Of a stretch of 64,000 bases of DNA, positions 22,859-29,047 are shown in pieces. The stretch is from CF-13 sp036782775 (GTDB lineage: Bacteria; Chloroflexota; Dormibacteria; CF-121), in contig DAIPYJ010000006.1 in NCBI GenBank assembly GCA_036782775.1, forward strand, positions 1 to 64,000. Direction: 5' to 3'. Position 1 is the stretch's first letter. Each line of letters opens with the position of its first letter. The translations under genes were made by a program, and so were the position numbers. A model generated the notes under the pieces. That model saw only the letters and a program-made list of their open reading frames with translations. It did no database searches and was not told where the DNA came from.

Positions 22859-23504
22859 CCGCGACCTCTGGGTCTTCGAGCGCCAGGCCTTCGGCCTCGG
22901 CTATGCCTGCGTCGCGGGGGTTGACGAAGCGGGGAGGGGACCGTGGGCCGGACCGGTGGTCGCCGGGGCCGCCATTATGCGGCCGTACTTCCATTGCGAG
23001 GGCATCGACGACTCCAAGCTCCTGACGGCGGAAGAGCGCGACCGCTACTACGACTGCATCCTCGAAGGCGCCGAGGCCTGGGGCGTCGGGATCGTCCAGG
23101 TCGACGAGATCGACCGCGTCGGGGTCACCCGGGCCAACCGCTGGGCAATGGGCATCGCGTTGCAGCAACTCGGCCGCCCGATCGATTACCTGCTGATCGA
23201 TGGCTTCCTGCTGCCGGAGTCACTCACCCCGCAGCTTCCGATCGTCAAGGGCGACCGTCGCTCGATCTCGATCATGTGCGGCGGAATCCTGGCGAAGGTC
23301 ACGCGCGACCGGCTGATGGTCCGGCTCGCGGAAAAGTTTCCCGGCTACGGCTTCGAGGTGCACAAGGGTTATCCGACGCCCGAGCACCTCTCGGCGATGG
23401 ACCGGCACGGGCTGAGCCCGCTCCACCGGCGGTCGTTCATCTCGATTCGGACCCGCGCGGAACTCGAGGCTGCCGCCTACGCCAGTCAATCCGCTCGGCC
23501 TTAG
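22752..23504 (+). CDS. rnhB: ribonuclease HII, start uncertain
   Basis: RNase HII, which removes RNA from RNA-DNA hybrids and excises ribonucleotides. Motif I CVAGVDEAGRGPWAGPVVAG has the first catalytic D-E; SKLLTAEERDRYYD, MGIALQQLG, LLIDGFLLP and SIMCGGILAKVTRDRLM follow, with the C-terminal KGYPTPEHLSAMDRHGLSPLHRRSF. The only canonical start near the core is TTG 22752, which adds a Pro/Ala-rich tail of about 40 residues and overlaps rplS by 107 nt. If that is not used, the start must be a non-canonical codon near 22866-22872. Confidence 0.9.
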   Translation: MGRAPASAKSARPSPAAAAPSDPPAAKKRPKPRKADRDLWVFERQAFGLGYACVAGVDEAGRGPWAGPVVAGAAIMRPYFHCEGIDDSKLLTAEERDRYYDCILEGAEAWGVGIVQVDEIDRVGVTRANRWAMGIALQQLGRPIDYLLIDGFLLPESLTPQLPIVKGDRRSISIMCGGILAKVTRDRLMVRLAEKFPGYGFEVHKGYPTPEHLSAMDRHGLSPLHRRSFISIRTRAELEAAAYASQSARP

Positions 23505-23832
23505 CGGCGAGGCACTGGCAGCGGACCACCTCCGTGGTCTGGGCTACGAAATCATTGCCGCCGACGTCCGGACGCCGTTGGGGCAGCTCGACCTGGTGGC
23601 GCGCGACGGACAGACGCTCGTCTTCGTCGAGGTCAAGACGCGCGCCGGGCATGGCTTCGGCCTCCCCCAGGAGTCGGTCGACGCCCGGAAGATCCGGAAG
23701 CTTCGCCAGCTCGCGCTGTACTACTTAAAACTGCGGCCCCACCGCGGCCCGGTGCGCTTTGACGTCATCGGCCTCACCATGCGCGAGGGCCGCCTGTCGC
23801 GCGTCGACCACATCCGAAACGCGATCGACTAG
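23485..23832 (+). CDS. yraN: YraN family (UPF0102) endonuclease-like protein, start non-canonical
   Basis: About 115 residues of the UPF0102 nuclease-like fold. LGLSGEALAADHLRGLGYEI opens the domain, then PLGQLDLVARDGQTLVFVEVKTRAG holds the D and E-x-K residues, and ARKIRKLRQLALYYL and VRFDVIGL complete it. The frame follows TGA 23413 and has no ATG/GTG/TTG until TTG 23578 inside the D-L motif, which would remove the first third. GTC 23485 or CTC 23494 are the likely region of the start. It overlaps the rnhB end. Confidence 0.82.
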   Translation, partial: VNPLGLSGEALAADHLRGLGYEIIAADVRTPLGQLDLVARDGQTLVFVEVKTRAGHGFGLPQESVDARKIRKLRQLALYYLKLRPHRGPVRFDVIGLTMREGRLSRVDHIRNAID

Positions 23833-23841
23833 GTTCCGAGA

Positions 23842-24465
23842 TCAGCGGTTGGCCTCGTCCCAGGCCTTGAGGAACTGGTAGACCACGCGTCCGGTCGCGC
23901 CCCAGATCACGTCCTCCCCAACCGAGTAATAGTGGATGCGGTAACGCTGATCGTCCAAGATGCGGGTCTCGGTGCTGTGAACGTCGCCGTCTTGCAACCT
24001 CGATAGCGCCACCAGAAATACGCTGCGAACCTCGTCCGGCGCGAGGATCAGGTTTTCGACGCCGCCTTCGACCACCCCGACGACCGGCGTGATCACGAAC
24101 CCGCTGACCGAGGTGAAGACGTCGTCGAGCTCACCCAGCACGGTGACCCGAGACGGTTCCAGACCGATCTCCTCGTAGCTCTCGCGAAGTGCCGTCTCCA
24201 CGATTTGCTGATCCGACTCCTCCTGCTGGCCTCCGGGAAACGAGATCTGGCCTTTGTGGGTTAGCACGGTGTCGGTCCGCCGCGTGAAGAGCAACTCCGG
24301 CCCGGCGGCGCCGATGAAGATCGGCACGAGCACGCCGGCGCGGGCGAGCGGCGGCTCGACCTCGATGTCGCGTCGCAGTCGTTCATGCAGAAGTCGCTGA
24401 AGCCGATCAAGACGATCCGCGGTGTGGGCGTCCCGGTGCAACGCCGGCCGCGCCCTTAGGTCCAT
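23842..24465 (-). CDS. NUDIX hydrolase, CoA-pyrophosphatase type (NudL-like)
   Basis: A 207-residue NUDIX protein with the box GGQQEESDQQIVETALRESYEEIGLEP (first G at about 94) and the upstream SFPGG of the CoA-hydrolase subgroup, which cleaves CoA or acyl-CoA to phosphopantetheine and 3',5'-ADP. The region after the box (VYQFLKAW end) also fits. ATG 24465 is chosen; longer frame to 24606 is antisense filler. It is the last gene of the four-gene minus-strand island. Confidence 0.85.
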   Translation of the reverse strand: MDLRARPALHRDAHTADRLDRLQRLLHERLRRDIEVEPPLARAGVLVPIFIGAAGPELLFTRRTDTVLTHKGQISFPGGQQEESDQQIVETALRESYEEIGLEPSRVTVLGELDDVFTSVSGFVITPVVGVVEGGVENLILAPDEVRSVFLVALSRLQDGDVHSTETRILDDQRYRIHYYSVGEDVIWGATGRVVYQFLKAWDEANR

Positions 24466-24641
24466 GCCTCGAACGAGACCGGGACCTGGTGGCCGCAGTG
24501 GGTGCACACCCAAACCTGGCCACGCCGGGTGACGGTTCTGCCGTCGTCGAGCCGCACCGACTGATCCGGTCCGCTGATCCGTTCCCAGCGCGGCATGTGC
24601 TTGCACTGGTCGCAGACGGTCGGCGGGGGGTTCGCCTTCAC
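24456..24641 (-). CDS. 61-residue zinc-ribbon protein
   Basis: A small protein with two Cys pairs, VCDQCKHM near the start and VCTHCGHQ near the end, which should bind one zinc. The segment between is charged and could form the beta strands of a ribbon. GTG 24641 is preceded 6 nt upstream by GATAAT on the minus strand, the leaderless pattern. It overlaps the NUDIX gene start by 10 nt. I do not recognise the family. Confidence 0.65.
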   Translation of the reverse strand: MKANPPPTVCDQCKHMPRWERISGPDQSVRLDDGRTVTRRGQVWVCTHCGHQVPVSFEAWT

Positions 24642-24647
24642 GCCTCG

Positions 24648-24653
24648 ATTATC
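24648..24653 (-). promoter_or_regulatory. -10 hexamer of the zinc-ribbon gene, likely leaderless
   Basis: GATAAT on the minus strand, 6 nt before GTG 24641. It lies at the very 3' end of the upstream acyltransferase gene. Confidence 0.5.
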
Positions 24654-25206
24654 TCCGGCGATCCAGACGCTCCAGCGCTCGGAGCACGCGCGCCGGGTTG
24701 CCGCCTGCAATCACGCCGGCGGGAATGTCGCTGAGGACGACCGCCTGGATCCCGATTACGGAGTCACGGCCGATCCTCACGCCGGGCAGCACGGAGACCT
24801 GGCCGCCGATCCAGACGTTGTCCTCGATCAGGACGGGTTGTGGCGCGGGCGGTTGCCGCCGATCGACTGGCGATTCGGAGTAGTCGAGGTGGTCGCGGAC
24901 TTCACAGGATCCGAGCACGCAATCGGCGCCCACGTCGATCCGATCGGCGGCGATCAGGGTGCAGCCGTTGAGCCTGGCATTGGCGCCGATGCGGATCGTG
25001 GCTTCGGGCCGGGTCGTGATCAGCCGGTTCACCTCGGCGTGGGACCACGCATTAACTCCCGTTTCCAGGACGACACGACCCGGGCCGCTGAGCCGCAGCC
25101 GACCGTTGCCGAGCAGCCCTGGGCCTATCGCGTGGCGCGACTGCAGCCTGTAGGGCATCGTTGTGATCCAACCCAGCGCGCGAGCCGCGCGGCGTTTCCA
25201 GTTCAC
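24649..25206 (-). CDS. left-handed beta-helix acyltransferase (hexapeptide repeat)
   Basis: A 185-residue protein with hexapeptide repeats forming a left-handed beta-helix: ATIRIGANARLNGCTLIAA, RIDVGADCVLGSCEV, VLIEDNVWIGGQVSVLPGVR, IGRDSVIGIQAVVLSDIPAG then GVIAGGNPARVLRAL, the usual C-terminal cap of sugar O-acetyltransferases. It probably transfers an acetyl group to a sugar or antibiotic; the acceptor is unknown. GTG start at 25206. Confidence 0.85.
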   Translation of the reverse strand: MNWKRRAARALGWITTMPYRLQSRHAIGPGLLGNGRLRLSGPGRVVLETGVNAWSHAEVNRLITTRPEATIRIGANARLNGCTLIAADRIDVGADCVLGSCEVRDHLDYSESPVDRRQPPAPQPVLIEDNVWIGGQVSVLPGVRIGRDSVIGIQAVVLSDIPAGVIAGGNPARVLRALERLDRRR

Positions 25207-25239
25207 GGTTTTGTCGACCTCGCAAGCGTAATCGGATAT

Positions 25240-26487
25240 TTACGCGGCGGCGAGCTGATCCGGCGCTCGCGCCGGATGCAGAAAGTCGTAGCTAGGGGCC
25301 ACGCTGCGCAGCTCCCCATCGGTAGCGCGGACCAGCTGCCACCCACCCTCATGCACCATCCAGTGGTGGCGAAGGCAGAGCAGAACCAGGTTCGAGAGGT
25401 CGGTCGCTCCACCGGCGACCCAATGCACAAGGTGATGGGCCGCCGTCCATGACGCCGGGCGCTCGCATCCTGGCCACTGGCAGTGCTCGTCCCGAGCATT
25501 GAGAGCACGCCGCATGGCACCGGAGACGACCCGCCGGGCGCGGCCCGCTTCCAAGACGACTTTCGCCGGTCCGAACACGACTCGCGCGATCGACGAGTCG
25601 CAGGCAATGCGCTGTACGGTCTGGCTCGACACGGGTTGCGAGAATTCGAGGTCGGCGGCGGGCGACCCGCTCAATCCCCGGAGCGTCTCGAGCGTGGTCG
25701 TCACCTGCAGATGAGGCCGCTGACTGGCCCGATGCGGTAAGCGGCCGCCATCTAAGGCCAGCGTGGCCATCTCCACCAGGGCGTCCGCCTGACGGCGGTC
25801 GAGACAGCGGTCGTCGCCTTGCCCACTGCGCTGGGCCAAGGGCTCGAGGGCGGTTCGCAAGGTGGCGGCGCCGATGGAATCGAGTTGACCGCTGATCAGC
25901 GAGCAGCCGTTTTCAAGTGGCATGATCTTCAGCCACCGCTCCTCAGCGGCTATGCGCTGTTCTTCGGCGACCGCCGCGGCGTTGAGCGCATGCCGCACGC
26001 GCACGCAGTAGTGCCAGAAGCGGCCAGGCGTCGAGCACTTTGCCTTCTCCAGCAGCTCATCCTCGGGAAAATCGATCTCGGCTGGGATTCGCTCAACCGA
26101 GCGCAGCGTGCTTGCCATGACGGACAGATGCGCAAAGCCGATCTCCCCTGCCGTAACGGCGTCGGCGCTTTTCGTTAGCGCGCCAAGGTGCTTGCCAACG
26201 TTGAGGCGGTCAGCAGCGACCCCGTACTGCATCTTGCATTCCTGCCGGAGCCAATGGACCGGATCATCGCCTGGGTCACCTTCATTGAAAGCCCTCGATT
26301 CGACCAAGGCCGCCGCATCGATGGAGAACCTCAGCTCGACGTAATCAGCCACCTGCCGCTCGAGGACGAGCCTCTGCGCGTAGTCCTCAGGCTCGAGATC
26401 TTGGAAAAGCTCCCCCAGGAATGCGGCCGTCTTTCGCGCGATGCTCGCGTCGCCCGCCTGCCGATTCCCCCCTTCCCCCATCATCAA
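25240..26487 (-). CDS. DUF222 domain HNH endonuclease, probably SOS-controlled
   Basis: A 415-residue protein with an N-terminal DUF222 helical domain (about 30-300) and a C-terminal HNH nuclease domain: RDEHCQWPGCERPASWTAAHHLVHW ... LSNLVLLCLRHHWMVHEGGW, with the zinc Cys and catalytic His residues in place (the quoted segments are broken at gaps). In mycobacteria the 13E12-repeat members of this family have LexA boxes in their promoters. Here a near-perfect promoter with an embedded LexA-type palindrome lies directly upstream and the ATG triplets at 26487-26479 follow the -10 by 8 nt. The role is unknown; a DNA-damage or mobile-element function is inferred. Confidence 0.88.
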   Translation of the reverse strand: MMMGEGGNRQAGDASIARKTAAFLGELFQDLEPEDYAQRLVLERQVADYVELRFSIDAAALVESRAFNEGDPGDDPVHWLRQECKMQYGVAADRLNVGKHLGALTKSADAVTAGEIGFAHLSVMASTLRSVERIPAEIDFPEDELLEKAKCSTPGRFWHYCVRVRHALNAAAVAEEQRIAAEERWLKIMPLENGCSLISGQLDSIGAATLRTALEPLAQRSGQGDDRCLDRRQADALVEMATLALDGGRLPHRASQRPHLQVTTTLETLRGLSGSPAADLEFSQPVSSQTVQRIACDSSIARVVFGPAKVVLEAGRARRVVSGAMRRALNARDEHCQWPGCERPASWTAAHHLVHWVAGGATDLSNLVLLCLRHHWMVHEGGWQLVRATDGELRSVAPSYDFLHPARAPDQLAAA

Positions 26488-26495
26488 CGCTTAGC

Positions 26496-26524
26496 ATTAT
26501 ATCGAACATATGTTCGGCTGTCAA
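26496..26524 (-). promoter_or_regulatory. consensus promoter of the HNH gene
   Basis: On the minus strand, -35 TTGACA (26524-26519) and -10 TATAAT (26501-26496) are both perfect consensus and are separated by exactly 17 nt. The start point should fall at about 26489, so the mRNA begins 0-3 nt before the ATG. It is the best sigma70-type promoter seen in the window. Confidence 0.85.
26503..26516. promoter_or_regulatory. LexA-type operator (SOS box)
   Basis: CGAACATATGTTCG, a 14-nt perfect palindrome matching the CGAAC-N4-GTTCG box of LexA in Gram-positive and actinobacterial lineages. It occupies the spacer between the -35 and -10 of the HNH gene, so bound repressor would block polymerase. Confidence 0.8.
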
Positions 26525-26576
26525 GCGTTGGCGACGTCCCCCCGAGCGATTGGCCCGGATAACTTGTCGATACAGA

Positions 26577-26592
26577 TACACAGTTTAGTGTA
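26577..26592. promoter_or_regulatory. inverted repeat at the comM -10
   Basis: TACAC-N6-GTGTA overlaps the first bases of the comM -10 hexamer. It could be a small operator; the arms are only 5 nt, so chance is possible. Confidence 0.25.
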
Positions 26593-26596
26593 AGAT
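26591..26596 (+). promoter_or_regulatory. -10 hexamer of comM, likely leaderless
   Basis: TAAGAT ends 6 nt before GTG 26603 and no Shine-Dalgarno exists. It is divergent from the LexA-controlled HNH promoter, with about 95 nt between start points. Confidence 0.55.
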
Positions 26597-26602
26597 GCGC
26601 TG

Positions 26603-28111
26603 GTGCTGGCCAGGGCGCTCTCTGGGAGCCTCTTCGGCCTGGAAGGGGTTCGGGTCGAGGTAGAGGCCGACATCGCCGACGGGCTCCCCGGCTTTCACAT
26701 CGTCGGGCTGGGCGATCGCTCGCTCCAGGAGGCGCGCGAACGCGTAAAGATCGCGATCAACAACAGCGGCTTTCAGTTCCCCGGCCGACGCGTCACCGTC
26801 AACCTGGCGCCGGCGCAACTGCCGAAAGAGGGGACCGGATTCGACCTCGCGATGGCGGCTGCGATCGTCAACGCCGCCGACGAGCGAAGCCTTCCGGCGG
26901 ATACCGCCTGGCTGGGTGAGCTGGCGCTCGACGGATCGATCCGCCCGATCCGCGGGACGCTGGCCATCACCGCGCATCTGGACAAGCTTGGCGTGCGGCG
27001 CTTTTTCGTTCCGGCTGGCAACGTGGCCGAAGCCAGGATCGCGACCGGGGCCGAGGTGGTTGGCATCGATCACCTTCGCGACCTGAAAGCGCACTGGGAA
27101 GATGGCGCCCCCCTGGCCGGTTCGACTCCGACCACGTCCGCCCCGCCGACCGATCCCGCCCTTCCGGTTGACCTGGCGGAGATCCGCGGCCAGGCGCATG
27201 CGAAACGCGCGCTCGAGATCGCCGCCGCTGGAGCGCATCATCTTTTATTGGTCGGCCCGCCTGGTGCCGGCAAAACCCTGCTCGCTCGAGCCTTGACTGG
27301 GATCCTGCCGCCGCTGACGGCCTCAGAGGCGGTTGAAGTCACCTCGATCGCGTCCTGCGTCGGCAGCCTCCCAGCAGGGACTGGCCTGCTGGAGCTGCCG
27401 CCATTCCGCGCTCCGCACCACACCATCTCGGCAGCCGCGCTGATTGGTGGCGGCGGTGCGGCGCCGCGCGCCGGCGAGGTCACCAGAGCCCATCGAGGTG
27501 TCCTATTTTTGGACGAGATCACCGAGTTCCATCGGGACGCCCTCGAATCATTGCGGCAGCCGCTGGAAGAAGGCCGCGTCGCGGTCGCGCGGTCTCGCGG
27601 ACATGCCGTGCTTCCGGCACGGGTCATGCTGGTCGCCGCCTCGAATCCGTGCCCCTGTGGTTTCGCCGGGGATGCAGGGCGCATCTGCGAATGCAGCCCG
27701 CCGGAGCGCCAGCGGTATCGCGCCCGGCTGTCGGGACCGATCCGCGATCGAATCGATCTGCAGGTGACGGTCCCGCGCCAGCCTGCCGGCGAGCTCTTAC
27801 GCCCTGATGGCTCGCCGGAGAGCAGTCCAGCGGTCAAGGCTCGGGTGATGGCCGCGCGCGCTCGGCAGCTCGAACGTCGTCCTGATGGACCGCTCAACGG
27901 AGGGCTGTCGGGGGCGCAGCTGCGCCGCGACGTCCAGCTCGATACCGCCAGTCAGGCGTTGCTCGAGCAAGCGGGCGAACGGTTGCATTTGAGCGGGCGG
28001 GCCCTGCATCGGGTGCTGCGGGTGGCGCGCACCATCGCGGACCTGGACGCCAGCCCTACGGTAAACCAGGCCCACGTCGCGGAAGCGCTGCAATACCGCG
28101 AGAGCGGGTGA
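26603..28111 (+). CDS. comM: ComM/YifB-type Mg-chelatase-like AAA+ ATPase
   Basis: A 502-residue ComM family protein. The N-terminal ChlI-like domain (VEVEADIADGLPGFHIVGLG) precedes the AAA+ core: Walker A VGPPGAGKTLLARAL (about 214), Walker B GVLFLDEITEFHRDALESL and sensor region AASNPCPCG. The C-terminal domain has SGRALHRVLRVARTIADLD. ComM is a hexameric helicase that promotes branch migration in natural transformation. It is followed by dprA (GTGA overlap), so a DNA-uptake recombination unit is plausible here. Confidence 0.95.
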   Translation: MLARALSGSLFGLEGVRVEVEADIADGLPGFHIVGLGDRSLQEARERVKIAINNSGFQFPGRRVTVNLAPAQLPKEGTGFDLAMAAAIVNAADERSLPADTAWLGELALDGSIRPIRGTLAITAHLDKLGVRRFFVPAGNVAEARIATGAEVVGIDHLRDLKAHWEDGAPLAGSTPTTSAPPTDPALPVDLAEIRGQAHAKRALEIAAAGAHHLLLVGPPGAGKTLLARALTGILPPLTASEAVEVTSIASCVGSLPAGTGLLELPPFRAPHHTISAAALIGGGGAAPRAGEVTRAHRGVLFLDEITEFHRDALESLRQPLEEGRVAVARSRGHAVLPARVMLVAASNPCPCGFAGDAGRICECSPPERQRYRARLSGPIRDRIDLQVTVPRQPAGELLRPDGSPESSPAVKARVMAARARQLERRPDGPLNGGLSGAQLRRDVQLDTASQALLEQAGERLHLSGRALHRVLRVARTIADLDASPTVNQAHVAEALQYRESG

Positions 28112-29046
28112 GCGCTCAGCAGCAAACGACCAACCTGGCAGCGGCAAACGCGTCGGCAGTCACCTGGGTCACCGACCCTGCGTATCCGCCGCTGCTCCGC
28201 CAGATTCACGACCCGCCACCGAGACTCTTCGTTGCCGGTCGCATCCCGGTCGGACCGATGATTGCGGTAATCGGGTCGCGCCGGGCGACGCCGTACGGTC
28301 AACGGGTCGCGCACCGCCTCGGCCGCGATCTCTCTGAGGCCGGGGTGATCGTGGTCAGCGGGTTGGCGCGCGGCATCGACGCGGCGGCCCATCGCGGCGC
28401 GCTCGATGGGCCGACGCCGACGATCGCGGTGATGGCAACCGGACTCGATCGGATCTATCCGCCGGAACACAAGGAGCTCGCGCAATCGATCGCGCGCAAT
28501 GGCGCGCTGCTCACCGAGGCGGAGCCAGGAACGTTACCGTTGCCCGGATATTTCCCGGTGCGCAATCGCATCATCAGCGGCCTGAGCCTGGGCGTCGTGG
28601 TGGTGGAAGCGGCCGAGCGCAGCGGTGCCTTGATCACGGCCCGCATGGCGCTCGAGCAAGGGCGCGAGGTCTTCTGTGTGCCGGGCAGTATCGACAATCC
28701 TGTCGCCGTCGGCTCTCATCGATTGCTCAAGGACGGCGCCAAGCTGATCGAAACCGTCGAGGATGTGCTGGAAGAATTTCCACAGCTCGCGCGCGCACCT
28801 GCGCGCGCGCAGGCGCATACGCACGCGCGTACGCGTGCGCGCACGCGCGCGGATTCAGAACCGCAAGATCCGGAAGTGTTTGTCGTTTGGGAGTTGCTGG
28901 ATTGGGTAGAACCGCGGCATCATGATGATCTGGCCGCCGCGCTCGGGCTGGACATCAAAGAACTGAATCGGCGCTTGACGTTACTGGAAATGAGCGGCTA
29001 TATAATCGGCGACTCCGCTGGCGTCATCCGTCGACCCAAAGATTGA
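28108..29046 (+). CDS. dprA: DNA-processing protein DprA
   Basis: A 312-residue DprA that loads RecA on incoming single strands. The Rossmann-like core has IAVIGSRRATPYGQRVA, VVSGLARGIDAAAHRGAL, TIAVMATGLDRIYPPEH and SGALITARMALEQGREVF. A C-terminal winged-helix domain (LLDWVEPRHHDDLAAALGL ... MSGYI) is attached by an unusual Ala/Arg/His/Thr linker (about residues 228-248) encoded by an alternating purine-pyrimidine tract. The core starts directly, without the longer SAM-like domain found in some DprA. Confidence 0.95.
   Translation: MSAQQQTTNLAAANASAVTWVTDPAYPPLLRQIHDPPPRLFVAGRIPVGPMIAVIGSRRATPYGQRVAHRLGRDLSEAGVIVVSGLARGIDAAAHRGALDGPTPTIAVMATGLDRIYPPEHKELAQSIARNGALLTEAEPGTLPLPGYFPVRNRIISGLSLGVVVVEAAERSGALITARMALEQGREVFCVPGSIDNPVAVGSHRLLKDGAKLIETVEDVLEEFPQLARAPARAQAHTHARTRARTRADSEPQDPEVFVVWELLDWVEPRHHDDLAAALGLDIKELNRRLTLLEMSGYIIGDSAGVIRRPKD
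28788..28850. repeat. alternating purine-pyrimidine tract (Z-DNA prone) within dprA
   Basis: Mostly CG and CA/TG steps over 63 nt. 28813-28850 alternates without a break for 38 nt, and 28788-28798 and 28800-28811 add two further runs. It encodes the linker between the DprA core and winged-helix domains, with peptide bias to Ala, Arg, His and Thr. Confidence 0.8.
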
Positions 29047-29047
29047 A

